This document shows positions 43,203 to 52,503 of a stretch of 64,000 nt of DNA, in pieces. Source of the DNA: Gammaproteobacteria bacterium Milos-ODIII6 (GTDB lineage: Bacteria; Pseudomonadota; Gammaproteobacteria; Chromatiales; Chromatiaceae); NCBI GenBank assembly GCA_029228645.1, contig JAPTHR010000010.1, positions 57,458 to 121,457 of the forward strand, given 5' to 3'. The translations under genes were made by a program, and so were the position numbers. Under the pieces are notes generated by a model. That model searched no databases. It worked only from the letters and a program-made list of their open reading frames with translations, and had not been told where the DNA came from. Every line of letters starts with the position of its first letter. Position 1 is the stretch's first letter.

Positions 43203-44081
43203 ATGCAGTGGATATTGACGTTGCTCTTGCGGGCGCTGGCACGCCTGCCCTGGAGCCTGTTGCACTGGATCGGGCGCCGCGTCGGCGGTTTGCTGTACCG
43301 CATCGACGGGCGCGAGGCGCGCAATGTGCGTGCGAACCTTACGATCGCCTATCCTGATCTCGCGCCGCTGGCGCGCGACAGCCTGGCGCGCGCCAGCCTG
43401 GTGCAGAGCGCGCTCACCTTTGCCGAGATGCCGCGTATCTGGTTGTCCCGCGAGGATCTCTCCTGCCGGGTGGATCCCAATGGCCTGCCGGAGCGCATGC
43501 GTGAACTGGCCGGGCAGGGCAGGGGGTTGATCCTGGCGATGCCACACCACGGCAACTGGGAGATGGTCTCCAGCGGCATCGATCAGTCGCTGCGCATCAC
43601 CGGCCTGTACCGGCCGCCGCGGCAGGCGTTCCTCGAACCGCTCATGACCGCCGGTCGCACGATTGCCCGGATCAACATGGTGCCGACCTCGCGCAGCGGC
43701 ATACGGGCTCTCCACCAGGCGCTGCGGGCCGGCGAGGTAGTCGCGATCCTGCCCGACCAGGTACCCAAGTCGGCGGGCGCGGCCGCGGTGACTGCGCCGT
43801 TTTTCGGCAGGGATTGCGCCACCATGGCGCTGCTCGGTCGCCTCGCCGCACGCCACGCCACGCCGGTCCTGTTCTGCTGGGCGCAGCGACAGGCCGACGG
43901 CCGCTATCGCATGCAGTCTTTCAGCGCGGACGCCGCGATAGCCGACCCGGACCCCGTGATCGCGGCGACGGCGCTCAACCGCGCGGTCGAGCGATGCGTG
44001 GCCGCGGCGCCGGAGCAGTATCAATGGGCCTACCGGCGCTTCCTGCCGGTCCACCCCGATCAGGCCAACCCCTACCAATAG
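43203..44081 (+). CDS. LpxL/HtrB-type lysophospholipid/lipid A acyltransferase
   Basis: The 292-residue protein has an N-terminal hydrophobic segment and the acyltransferase motif MPHHGNWEM (HX4E). LPDQVPKS and FFGRDCATMALLGRLAARHATPVL follow, as in KDO2-lipid A acyltransferases. It probably adds a secondary acyl chain to lipid A or acts on a related lipid. Which acyl donor and position are used cannot be told. Confidence 0.9.
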   Translation: MQWILTLLLRALARLPWSLLHWIGRRVGGLLYRIDGREARNVRANLTIAYPDLAPLARDSLARASLVQSALTFAEMPRIWLSREDLSCRVDPNGLPERMRELAGQGRGLILAMPHHGNWEMVSSGIDQSLRITGLYRPPRQAFLEPLMTAGRTIARINMVPTSRSGIRALHQALRAGEVVAILPDQVPKSAGAAAVTAPFFGRDCATMALLGRLAARHATPVLFCWAQRQADGRYRMQSFSADAAIADPDPVIAATALNRAVERCVAAAPEQYQWAYRRFLPVHPDQANPYQ

Positions 44082-44202
44082 AGACGGCGCCAACTTGGCT
44101 TGCGCGCAATCCAAGGCTCTCCACAGCTCCTTAACTTCCTAAAGTCCTGCGCGGGCCTGCCGTTACGGCCGTTGATGTGGACTGTCGCGGGTGGGGGAAA
44201 TA

Positions 44203-46038
44203 ATGATCGACTGGTTGAAACGCTTTATTGCAGGCATGTTGATTGCGCTGCTCCCGCTGGCACATGCAGCACCGCCCGACAAAAACGACGTGCGGGTCCT
44301 GATCGACATATCCGGCAGCATGAAGCAGAACGACCCGCAGAACCTGCGTCGTCCGGCCCTGAGAATGCTGGTCGGACTGCTGCAACCCGGTACCCGCGCC
44401 GGTGTCTGGACCTTCGCCAAGTGGAGCAACCCCCTGGTCCCGCTGGCCGAAGTCGACCCCGACTGGAAGAAAAAGGCGCTCGCGTCATCCGACCGCATCC
44501 AGTCGCCGGGCATGTTCACCGATATCGAGCGGGTCCTGCAGGATGCCCTCGCCGGTTGGGAGGGGGCTCCCGAAAGCCACAACCGGCACCTGGTGCTGCT
44601 GACCGACGGCATGGTGGATGTCTCCAAGAACGCCGCGCAGAGCGATGCATCCCGCGAGCGGATTCTCACCGAGTTGCTGCCCCGGCTGCAGTCACTGGCG
44701 GCCAAGGTGCACACCATCGCGCTCTCCGACCGCGCCGATCACGAACTGATGAAACGCCTGTCCGGCGAGACCGGCGGCTGGTACCAGCAGGTGCAGCAGG
44801 CGGACGAGTTGCAGCGGGTGTTCCTCAAGGTCTTCGAGCAGGTCGGTCGGCCCGAGGGCGTGCCGCTGAAGGAAAACCGTTTCACCGTCGACGCGAGCGT
44901 GCGCGAGGCCACGTTGCTGTTGTTCCGTGAGCAGGGGTCGGCGGATCCGGTCCTGATTTCGCCTTCCGGGGAGCGTTTCGGCGACAGTGATTTGATCGCC
45001 GGGGTCGCGTGGTTCCGTGACCAGGGTTACGACCTGGTCACGCTGAACTCGCCGGCGCGCGGTGAATGGTCAATCGAGGCCGATCTGGATCCGGATAACC
45101 GGGTGATGATCGTGACCGACCTCAAGCTCGAGACCTCGGCCCCCCCGGCCCATCTTGCGGCCGGCGAGCCGCTCCTGCTGGGCGCCAGCCTGAACAACAA
45201 GGGGCAGCCTGTCCGACGCAAGGCGTTTTTGCGTCTTCTGGATGTCAGCTCGGCGGCAATTACCGCAAAAGGAAAGCAGCCGCTGGGATTGAACGACGAC
45301 GGGATGAACGGCGACCCGGAGGCCGGCGATGGACGCTACCACGTGACTTTCTCGGGCGCGGAAGCGCAGCAGGAGGTACGACTGGTCTTCAGTATCGAGA
45401 GCCCGACCTTCATGCGCGAGAAGCGCTACCTGCTGGCGGTGCACGAGCCGGCGAGCCTGGTGATCGAAGCTGAAGGAGACGACATGGCGGCGGTCGCCAC
45501 CCTGACCCGGTCCGTTATGGCAGAGGGGGCGAGTCTCGAGGTCTGGCAGGGTCAGGGTCAGGCGCGGTTGCCGCTGGAGCTGAAGGACGGCGGCTATCCC
45601 CTGATCGACCCGAACCTGCCAGTTTTTGTCCGGGTTGAGGGCAAGACGCTGCAGGGTAACCCGCTGTCGCGCGAGATAGGGCCGGTCTATGCCGAGGGAA
45701 TCACGCCCTCCGCGCAGACTGTGCCGCCCGAACCGGAGGCCGAGGTCGCCGAGGCGCCCGCGGCCGACACACAGCCGGAGCAGCAGGCAGCCGTCGAGGA
45801 GGAACCCAAGGAGGGGGTTGATTGGGTCATGCCGGCAATCGCCTTTGGCATCGCCAATCTCGTCCTGATCGGTATGGGTCTGGGCGTTTGGTGGTGGCGC
45901 AAGCGCCGGCCAGAGGCAGCGGCCCTGTCTCTGGATGAGGATATCGCCGCCATGGATGCCGACCTGGCGGAGAACCAGGGCAGTCAGGGATCGGCGCAGG
46001 CGGCACTCGTCCAGTCGACCCGGGGAGAGGCCGCGTGA
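44203..46038 (+). CDS. Membrane-anchored VWA domain protein (TIGR03503-like)
   Basis: The 611-residue protein has a signal peptide (MIDWLKRFIAGMLIALLPLA) and a VWA domain (about 30-220) with the MIDAS motif DISGS and LLTDGMVDVS. A long beta-rich periplasmic region follows, then an acidic linker, and near residue 545 a transmembrane helix (AIAFGIANLVLIGMGLGVWW) with a short cytoplasmic tail. GGGGGA precedes the ATG. The gene overlaps the next one (GTGA), so the two probably act together at the inner membrane. The function is unknown. Confidence 0.85.
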   Translation: MIDWLKRFIAGMLIALLPLAHAAPPDKNDVRVLIDISGSMKQNDPQNLRRPALRMLVGLLQPGTRAGVWTFAKWSNPLVPLAEVDPDWKKKALASSDRIQSPGMFTDIERVLQDALAGWEGAPESHNRHLVLLTDGMVDVSKNAAQSDASRERILTELLPRLQSLAAKVHTIALSDRADHELMKRLSGETGGWYQQVQQADELQRVFLKVFEQVGRPEGVPLKENRFTVDASVREATLLLFREQGSADPVLISPSGERFGDSDLIAGVAWFRDQGYDLVTLNSPARGEWSIEADLDPDNRVMIVTDLKLETSAPPAHLAAGEPLLLGASLNNKGQPVRRKAFLRLLDVSSAAITAKGKQPLGLNDDGMNGDPEAGDGRYHVTFSGAEAQQEVRLVFSIESPTFMREKRYLLAVHEPASLVIEAEGDDMAAVATLTRSVMAEGASLEVWQGQGQARLPLELKDGGYPLIDPNLPVFVRVEGKTLQGNPLSREIGPVYAEGITPSAQTVPPEPEAEVAEAPAADTQPEQQAAVEEEPKEGVDWVMPAIAFGIANLVLIGMGLGVWWWRKRRPEAAALSLDEDIAAMDADLAENQGSQGSAQAALVQSTRGEAA

Positions 46039-47114
46039 ACGGGGTCGGCATGTGGGTCGCGCTCGGCTTCGCCGAAGTGGCGCTGCTGGCGTTCGTATTC
46101 CTGTTGATCTTCTGGATCCGGCACCGCGGTGCCGCCAAGAGGGACCGCGCAGCGGTGGCACGACTGATCGAGGGTGTGCGTCGCCAAAAGAGCCAGCGGG
46201 AAGAGGTCATCGCCACCTTCCTGGAGGACAAAATGGGTCTGTCGGGCGACGCTCTGGTTAAGGCCAGAACGGCGCTCGTGCGCGAGGAGCTCCGCATCCT
46301 GCAGGCATTTGCCAGTATTTACGCCGGTCGTCATAGCGGTTCGGCCAGCCAGTTCCAGCTGGAACTGGAGCGGGCGATCGCGCCATACCACGAACTGGGC
46401 GGTGCTGTAGCGGTTGCCGATGGCCCATCTATGGACGATTCGGAGCTCGAAGCGCTTCGTCAGGAAAACGTTCGTCTCTCGGATGAGTTGAGCGTCACCA
46501 TGGATACCTTGAGCCGGATGCTGACCGAGTATTCGGGCGTATTCATCGTTGGGGAGGAGCAGGAGTCCCCCAGTGACGAAGCAGAACCCGCAGTGGAGAT
46601 CGCATCGGTCCCCGATGGGGACGACGTGTCTGACGGGGAAGCCGCGGCGTTCGACGCGATTCCCGATGCGGCGCTTTCCTCTCCGGGACCCGAGGTCGAG
46701 ACCGGTGTGGAAATCGCCCGGGATCCGGCTCCTGACCCCGTGGATGCGGCTGTCGTCGCGATTAACGAAGAGATCGGAGCGCTTGATTTCGAACCCGAAC
46801 CCCAATCCATGCAAAACGAATCCGGGGCGCGCATGGAGGACGCGGCGATCGAGGAAGATATCGAAGAGGATATCGAGGCATTGGGGGAGGTCGTCGAACT
46901 CGTTACCGGGGAAGACGGTGCCACGGCGGAAGAAGACGACATTCTGGAGCTCGCGGCAGCTCCCGCGGAGGAAGACGAGGACAGCTCCCTTGTTCTCGCG
47001 GAATCTCTGGACGAGAATCTCGGGAGCCTGTTCGACAGCGACGATATTTCGGTACTGGATGAGTTGGAGCAGCCGTCCGAAGCGTCCAAAACCCCGGACA
47101 CGATCGCGATATAG
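46035..47114 (+). CDS. Membrane protein with coiled coil and long acidic tail
   Basis: The 359-residue protein starts at a GTG overlapping the VWA gene stop. It has one N-terminal transmembrane helix (GFAEVALLAFVFLLIFWI) and helical, coiled-coil-like segments (about 30-170, with MDDSELEALRQENVRLSDEL). From about 175 it is a strongly acidic, disordered tail rich in Glu, Asp and Ala. I do not recognise a family. Coupling to the VWA protein suggests a two-component membrane assembly. An intrinsic terminator follows the gene. Confidence 0.8.
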   Translation: MNGVGMWVALGFAEVALLAFVFLLIFWIRHRGAAKRDRAAVARLIEGVRRQKSQREEVIATFLEDKMGLSGDALVKARTALVREELRILQAFASIYAGRHSGSASQFQLELERAIAPYHELGGAVAVADGPSMDDSELEALRQENVRLSDELSVTMDTLSRMLTEYSGVFIVGEEQESPSDEAEPAVEIASVPDGDDVSDGEAAAFDAIPDAALSSPGPEVETGVEIARDPAPDPVDAAVVAINEEIGALDFEPEPQSMQNESGARMEDAAIEEDIEEDIEALGEVVELVTGEDGATAEEDDILELAAAPAEEDEDSSLVLAESLDENLGSLFDSDDISVLDELEQPSEASKTPDTIAI

Positions 47115-47167
47115 GGTCGCGAGCAGGGGATCCCTGACCCCTTATCCCTCTCGATACGCGCAAAGAA

Positions 47168-47194
47168 AAAGCCCGGCAGGTGCCGGGCTTTCGA
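47168..47194. terminator. Intrinsic terminator, probably bidirectional
   Basis: AAAAAGCCCGGCAGGTGCCG, continuing GGCTTTC, forms a 7-8 bp GC-rich stem with A/T runs on both sides. It lies between the convergent acidic-membrane-protein and soxA genes. Confidence 0.85.
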
Positions 47195-47219
47195 CTTCAA
47201 GCAGGGAGGTGAATCCCGC

Positions 47220-48065
47220 TTACTTACGCGCAGAAGGGCCGTTGAACTCGATATCCTTGTTCATGTGGGTCATGAAGTACTCCAGGTTACGGAACTCTTC
47301 GCCCTGCGCCTTGTAAGGCGCCGCACGCATCTGCTTCATGCAGCCACCGTAGCGACGATGCAGGGTGCCGAGTTCGCCCCACTTGGAGCGGTAAACCGGC
47401 CAGCCGGTGGTGTGTCCCAGTGCCGGACTCAGGATGTCCGCACGCGCCTTTTGCCCGGCGGATTGCATGTGGCAGGAGGCGCAGTTGAAGTTGAACTGGC
47501 CGCGACGAGCGAAGTACACCTGCTTTCCCTTGTTGTAGGCTGCCAGGGCATCGTCGTTCGGGATCTCCGCAGTCGGCTTTTGACCGCGCGACTCATAAGC
47601 CATGTAGGCCAACAGGTTTGCGATTGCGCCCTTCTTGTACTTGAGTGGCTTTTCACCGTTGGCGGTGCGGCACTCGTTGATCGCCATCGGCAGGGTGACC
47701 ACGGTCTTGCGGGCATCGTCCCAGTGCGGGTAGTTCTTGCGCTGGGCCGGGTCGTCGTTGAAACAGGAGCCGTAGGTCTTGCCGTTGGCGAACGGCGTGT
47801 TCCACATCGTTTCGCCGTCCTCGATCATCGGCTCGTAGGGTGGGAACTCCTCGACCGCCTCCCAGTTATCGCGCGACACCTTGTCGATTGCATAGACGCC
47901 ATTGGCGTACTCTTCCAAAGGTACTCCCGGGAAGCGCTTCATAAAGTAGTCGCGGTAGGTATTAACGTCTTCGGCTGGAGTCGTCTCGGTGGTTTTCTTG
48001 TCTGCGTAGACGCTACCCGCCACGAAGGCGCACACGGCCGCAATAGCCAGCTTTTTCAATTTCAT
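47220..48065 (-). CDS. soxA: SoxA, c-type cytochrome of the SoxAX complex
   Basis: The 281-residue protein has a Sec signal peptide (ending about VYA), one haem motif (CASCHMQ, ~192) and the cysteine that ligates the haem (GGCMKQM, ~242). The position of the N-terminal second haem has only GSCF, so this is a mono-haem SoxA. With SoxX it attaches thiosulfate to the SoxY carrier in the periplasm. It is the last gene of soxXYZA. Confidence 0.95.
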   Translation of the reverse strand: MKLKKLAIAAVCAFVAGSVYADKKTTETTPAEDVNTYRDYFMKRFPGVPLEEYANGVYAIDKVSRDNWEAVEEFPPYEPMIEDGETMWNTPFANGKTYGSCFNDDPAQRKNYPHWDDARKTVVTLPMAINECRTANGEKPLKYKKGAIANLLAYMAYESRGQKPTAEIPNDDALAAYNKGKQVYFARRGQFNFNCASCHMQSAGQKARADILSPALGHTTGWPVYRSKWGELGTLHRRYGGCMKQMRAAPYKAQGEEFRNLEYFMTHMNKDIEFNGPSARK

Positions 48066-48141
48066 CTCTCATCTCCTCCCAACGGGGTGGGTAAGCGGCA
48101 CCGCTATGCGAGGCCGCTCCGGACTGTGCCAGTTTCCCCGG

Positions 48142-48459
48142 TTATTTGATCTTGGCGGTTGCGGACTCGCTCGCGCCCTTGTTATCGGTCCAGGAAATGG
48201 ACACGGAATCCCCGCTCGCGCCACCGTTGAATTTGAACGCCAGGTACGGGTTCTTGGAAACGCTGCCGCTCCACTGTGCGTTCATCACCTCGGCGTCGTT
48301 GTGCTTGGCAACAACATCCTGGATGAAGTGTGCCGGGATCGGGTTGCCGGTTTTCTTGTCCTTGCGCAGACCGGTTTCCATCGGGTGGTTCATCAGGCAC
48401 TTGACGGTGGTTACGCCGCCCTTGAGTTTCGCCCGAATCTTGATTGAACTTTTCGCCAT
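48142..48459 (-). CDS. soxZ: SoxZ, sulfur-carrier partner
   Basis: The 105-residue protein has the SoxZ beta-sandwich motifs (IRAKLKGGVTTVKCLMNHPM, METGLRKDKKTG, AHFIQDVVAKHND). It forms the SoxYZ heterodimer that carries sulfur intermediates. Like other SoxZ proteins it lacks a signal peptide and is probably exported with SoxY by the Tat system. Confidence 0.95.
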   Translation of the reverse strand: MAKSSIKIRAKLKGGVTTVKCLMNHPMETGLRKDKKTGNPIPAHFIQDVVAKHNDAEVMNAQWSGSVSKNPYLAFKFNGGASGDSVSISWTDNKGASESATAKIK

Positions 48460-48510
48460 GAGTAATTACCTCGAATTTTGTTCCGCAAATTTAAGACAGG
48501 TGGAACCGGA

Positions 48511-48987
48511 TCAACCGCCGCAACCGCCAATGGTTACTTTGACCGACTTGCGGTTCGAGAGCATTTTGCCGCCGGCCTTGACCACGGCGACCACGTCACC
48601 GGTCTTACCCATCTTGATGCGGGTGGAGACGTCCGCGGCTGCACCCTGGCCCATGTTGAACAGCGCGACCAATGGGGCGTTGTTGGCGGTGGACAGCAGA
48701 GCGATGGTTTCGATGCCGGCGATATCGCTGGTGATCGTTACCGGTACCACGGCGCCGTTTTCGGCAATGTCCGGGGCCTTGATCTTAATCTGCTCCGACG
48801 TCTCGGAGGCTGCGGAGCCAAAGGCGCCGCTCAGCGCATCTTCCGACGACTTGGCAGTGAATGCCTTCTCAGGCCAAGCGGCCAGTACGGCCTGAGGCGC
48901 AAGCAGGCCCGCGCCGGCGGCTACCGCCACGGTGCCGGCGGCAAGAGAGCCTTTGAGGAAGACTCGACGTTTAGTATCGGTGTTCAT
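48511..48987 (-). CDS. soxY: SoxY, sulfur-carrier protein
   Basis: The 158-residue protein has a Tat signal (TKRRVFLKGSLAAG) and ends in the carrier motif VTIGGCGG, whose cysteine holds the sulfur substrate on a swinging arm. It works with SoxZ in periplasmic thiosulfate oxidation. Confidence 0.96.
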   Translation of the reverse strand: MNTDTKRRVFLKGSLAAGTVAVAAGAGLLAPQAVLAAWPEKAFTAKSSEDALSGAFGSAASETSEQIKIKAPDIAENGAVVPVTITSDIAGIETIALLSTANNAPLVALFNMGQGAAADVSTRIKMGKTGDVVAVVKAGGKMLSNRKSVKVTIGGCGG

Positions 48988-49047
48988 CGTTGTGTGTTCT
49001 CCTGAACGAAATTAATGTAGTCAGAGTTTCAAGCCGTCAACGGCGAT

Positions 49048-49419
49048 TCAAAGCGTGTAGAGATAATCGACAATGGCGTCGATCTCGTCGCTGGAGAGAA
49101 TCCCGTAGCGGCCGAACGGCGGCATGCGCGAGCTGGCGTTCAACATGGTAGCGTCGTAGATCTGGTCGTACAGCTTTTGCCGATCAGGGAAGCGCGCCTT
49201 CATGGCGATCATGGGTGGGCCGATGTCGCCCGGCAGGTTGGCTCCCGGCATCATGTGGCATGCCAGACAGTTCCCCCCTTTCCGGTCCCATGCGACCGCT
49301 TTGCCTTTCTCGACCGATGCGGCGTCCGCCGCGATGGCCAGTTGGGGCAAAAGGGCTGCGCCTGAAACAAGCGCTGCCAGCGACAGCGCAGCAGTAGCGC
49401 TCTTTACGGTTTTCCGCAT
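49048..49419 (-). CDS. soxX: SoxX, mono-haem cytochrome c
   Basis: The 123-residue protein has a signal peptide (ending about AIAA), one haem motif (GGNCLACHMMPG) and a downstream methionine in SRMPPFGRYG as distal ligand. GAGGAT lies 5 bp before the ATG at 49419. It pairs with SoxA. It is the first gene of the operon, and soxB and soxCD are not nearby. Confidence 0.94.
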   Translation of the reverse strand: MRKTVKSATAALSLAALVSGAALLPQLAIAADAASVEKGKAVAWDRKGGNCLACHMMPGANLPGDIGPPMIAMKARFPDRQKLYDQIYDATMLNASSRMPPFGRYGILSSDEIDAIVDYLYTL

Positions 49420-49601
49420 CGCAAATCCTCCTAAGCTCAGTTTGGTGTGGATCAAAAGTTTCGTTATGAGGCCCCAGTCTTCTGCTCGGGCAGTTACTGC
49501 CTGATATTCGAGACTTTCCGGGTTTTGTTTTAGTTCCGTTAGCTTAATGCTTCGGGGCTAGAACGCAACCGTTATTCCCCTTATTTTTCAAGCGATTGAA
49601 C

Positions 49602-49617
49602 ATTAGTAAATACTAAT
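49602..49617. promoter_or_regulatory. Palindrome upstream of the sox operon
   Basis: ATTAGTAAATACTAAT is a perfect 7-bp inverted repeat with a 2-bp centre, about 180 bp upstream of soxX in an AT-richer stretch. Its shape fits an operator for an ArsR-type (SoxR/BigR-like) sulfur-responsive repressor. No such regulator gene is visible here. Confidence 0.45.
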
Positions 49618-49671
49618 CTTTTGGCACGCGCCAGGTGCTTCAATCCAACGATAGACGTAACTCGCCAGGAG

Positions 49672-51129
49672 TTATTCCCGCTTTTTTGCGTCGCGTTCTT
49701 CCTTGCGCATTTCCTCCAGGCGCGATTCCAGGCGGGAGGCGTCGTAAAAGCTCAGTCCCTTCTCCCTGCCTGCAATTTCCAGCTGGAGGATGGCCTCGTC
49801 CAGCCGCCCCCTCAGGTAGTGGTTTTCCGCCTGGTGGATGTGCGCAGCGATTTTGTCTCCGGTCTCGCCAGCCAGGCGCGCGAGTTGCGCGTGCAGGTCG
49901 GGGTCGTCCCGGGCGTATTTCAGGTAGCTCTCCAGTTGCTCGCGCGCCGGACCCATTTTTTGCAGGCGCATGGCTTGTTGCGCGTAGGCCAGGTTGAGCG
50001 CCCTGCTGCCGGGGCGGGCCGCGAGCGCGTCCTGGAGGCGCTTGAGCGCTTTCGTTCCTTCACCCAGGCGATGTTCCGAGTCCGCTTTGGCAATCACGAA
50101 CTCCGGGATCCCGGGGCGCTGTTCCACCAGTTCGGCGAGCAGGCGATCGGCTTCTGAAAAACGCTCCGCTCGCGCCTGGAGCATGGCCAGGTGGTATTGC
50201 GCTGCCTGGCGGTTCCGGTAGCGACCCTCCTCCAGCAGTCGCTTTTGTTCGTCGATGGTGACTTGTGGCAGGCGTTCATCGCGCAGCATCAGACGCACCT
50301 TGAGCAGTTGGTAGCGCAGGTCGTCTCTCGGCGCCCGGTAGGCGTAGGTGGAAGCCCGATTGAGCGCATCCGCGATGCGGTTGGTGGTCACCGGGTGGGT
50401 GCGCAGGAATTCCGGCAGCTCGCTGGCGTATACCCGGTTCGCCTTGTCCATGCGGGCGAAGAAGGCGGGCATCGCATTCACGTCCAGGTCGGCCTTGCCA
50501 AGGATGTCGATCCCGATGCGGTCGGCTTCCTGTTCGTTGGTTCGGGTGAAATTGATCTGGTTCTGGATCAGGGCCGCCTGGCCGGCGCTGGCGGCGGCAA
50601 TGCCGGCATCGCCACCGGCCACGACCCCGAGCGCGATCGATGCGATCAGGACAGCCGCGGTAGGGACACTGAGATTGCCCGCGGTCTCCCAGGCCCGCAG
50701 AAGATGCTGCTGGGTGACGTGCGCGATTTCGTGAGCCAGGACCGCGGCCAGTTCGCTTTCGGTCTCGGTTGTCAGGATCAGACCGGTGTAGATCCCGATG
50801 TGCCCTCCCGGTCCGGCAAACGCATTGATATCCGGGTTGTCGATGGCAAAGAAATGGAACTCCCTGCGCGCCGCATCGCCATGCCGAAGCAGGAGTCCCG
50901 CCAGTTCCTGCAGGTAGTCATCGACCAGCGGGTCTTCGAGCACGGCTTCCTGGCGGCGCACGTTGCGCATGAAGGCCTTGCCGAGTTCCTGCTCCGCCTT
51001 GGGGGTCATGATCCCGCCGGCGCTGGTGCCCAGGTCGGGCAGGTTCAGCTCGGGGTTGCTGGATAAGCTGGCGAGGGGGAATAGCGACAGGTAAGCGGAT
51101 AACAGCAGGGCGGGAAATTTGATGCGCAT
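49672..51129 (-). CDS. bepA: BepA-like M48 metalloprotease with TPR repeats
   Basis: The 485-residue protein has a signal peptide (MRIKFPALLLSAYLSLFPLA), the M48 zinc motif LAHEIAHVTQQHL and the third ligand in EQEADRIGIDIL. C-terminal TPR-like helices follow (about 300-470). This is the BepA/YfgC layout, a periplasmic protease-chaperone for outer-membrane LptD/BAM substrates. It begins 5 bp after the VWA metallopeptidase stop. Confidence 0.9.
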   Translation of the reverse strand: MRIKFPALLLSAYLSLFPLASLSSNPELNLPDLGTSAGGIMTPKAEQELGKAFMRNVRRQEAVLEDPLVDDYLQELAGLLLRHGDAARREFHFFAIDNPDINAFAGPGGHIGIYTGLILTTETESELAAVLAHEIAHVTQQHLLRAWETAGNLSVPTAAVLIASIALGVVAGGDAGIAAASAGQAALIQNQINFTRTNEQEADRIGIDILGKADLDVNAMPAFFARMDKANRVYASELPEFLRTHPVTTNRIADALNRASTYAYRAPRDDLRYQLLKVRLMLRDERLPQVTIDEQKRLLEEGRYRNRQAAQYHLAMLQARAERFSEADRLLAELVEQRPGIPEFVIAKADSEHRLGEGTKALKRLQDALAARPGSRALNLAYAQQAMRLQKMGPAREQLESYLKYARDDPDLHAQLARLAGETGDKIAAHIHQAENHYLRGRLDEAILQLEIAGREKGLSFYDASRLESRLEEMRKEERDAKKRE

Positions 51130-51134
51130 GCGAC

Positions 51135-52499
51135 TCAGTTGAGTTGGATTCTCTGACCCCAGGGTATCTTTTCCTTTCCCTTGACCAGCCAGATGACCGG
51201 ATAGTTCGGTTCACTTTTCGGGAACAGGCCCCTCGCATCGGTAAAGTAGACCAGCAGCTCGGGGTTGGTATGGTTTGTTTCGATCCACTCGAACACCGGG
51301 CGGAAATCGGTTCCGCCGCCGCCGGACAGGCTTTCGGGGATATCGAAATCCTCCCAGGGCTCAACCACCCAGGGGGCTCCGGGGGCGAGACAGGAGTCGC
51401 AGGGTATGAGGGTGACCCTGGCCCGCATCTGACCCTTGAGGGCGGCGATCTCGGAGAGGAATTCCTCGATTTCCGGGGCTCGGATCGATCCGCTGGTGTC
51501 CAATGCGACCGCGATATCGATCTGAGAGCTTTTCAACGAGGGCAGGATGGCATCGCCCTCGCGGCGCGAAGGCCGCATGTAGCTGAAGTCGTCGCGCGCC
51601 ATGGCGGTCATGTAGCGCGCCAGCAGCATGCGCCAGGGGAGCTGTGGCTGCAGCAGGTGGTCGATCAAGCGCGCCATGGTGCCGCCGAGTTTGCCCGCCT
51701 GCATGGCCTGCTGCGCCGCGCCGGCGAGACGCTGCTGCCACTGCACTTCGAGCGTTTCGCGCTCACTCGCGTTCAGCGGCTGGGGCGTGGGCGCGCCCTG
51801 TGGTGTCTCATCCTGCCGGTCGTCCTCACCTTCGCCATCGCCATCGCCATCACGGGATTCCTGCTGTTCCGGCTGTGCACCCTGGCCCTCGCCCTGGTCA
51901 GAGCGCTCTTCCTGCGGGTTTTCGCCACCGCCTTCGTCCTGGTCCTGTTGGCCGTCGCCCTCGCTCGGGCGGTGTCCCTGCTGCTGCTCGGCGTCCTGCT
52001 GCTTGCGCGGGGGTGGTTTGCCTTGCTCGCCACCGCCGGACTCGTTGTCCTGGTCATAGACGTGCTGGTCCAGGGTTTCGGTCTGGTCGTCCTCGTCGAT
52101 CAGCGGGTAGATCTCTTCCGCTGTCATCCCGAGATACTGCGGCATGAACTGCATGTTGGGCGGCGCCGGCAGGTCGTCCTCCATCAGCAACGGGTTGATG
52201 GCGTAGTCGCAGGCGAGGTCCCAGCGGTGCCGGATGCGATGCTGACGGCGGGCGAAATGGGACAGGGCGCAATGCAGCGCTTCGTGCGCCAGCATGAACT
52301 GGGTCTGACCCATGGACAGCGAGTCGATGAACTCCGGGTTGTAGTAAAACTTGCGCGCGTCCGTGGCAGTCGTCTGGCACCACTGCGGATCGGCCGCGAC
52401 CATCGGCAGGCGCAGCACCAGCGCGCCGAGGAAGGGCTTGTCCAGGATGAGCTTGGTGCGGGCCGCGGCCAGCTTGGTCTCGATCTTTTCGATGTCCAT
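51135..52499 (-). CDS. VWA-like metallopeptidase (DUF2201) protein
   Basis: The 454-residue protein starts MDIEKIETKL (ATG 52499). It has an N-terminal zincin-like helix (MLAHEALHCALSHFARR, about 70-86), a long low-complexity acidic/Gln-rich linker (about 155-250), and a C-terminal VWA-type domain with VALDTSGSI (MIDAS) and VTLIPCDSC. DUF2201 proteins pair with MoxR ATPases, and here the MoxR gene is immediately upstream, separated by the repeat region. Such pairs are thought to act as chaperone/metal-insertion modules. The target is unknown. Confidence 0.88.
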   Translation of the reverse strand: MDIEKIETKLAAARTKLILDKPFLGALVLRLPMVAADPQWCQTTATDARKFYYNPEFIDSLSMGQTQFMLAHEALHCALSHFARRQHRIRHRWDLACDYAINPLLMEDDLPAPPNMQFMPQYLGMTAEEIYPLIDEDDQTETLDQHVYDQDNESGGGEQGKPPPRKQQDAEQQQGHRPSEGDGQQDQDEGGGENPQEERSDQGEGQGAQPEQQESRDGDGDGEGEDDRQDETPQGAPTPQPLNASERETLEVQWQQRLAGAAQQAMQAGKLGGTMARLIDHLLQPQLPWRMLLARYMTAMARDDFSYMRPSRREGDAILPSLKSSQIDIAVALDTSGSIRAPEIEEFLSEIAALKGQMRARVTLIPCDSCLAPGAPWVVEPWEDFDIPESLSGGGGTDFRPVFEWIETNHTNPELLVYFTDARGLFPKSEPNYPVIWLVKGKEKIPWGQRIQLN

Positions 52500-52503
52500 A
52501 AAG

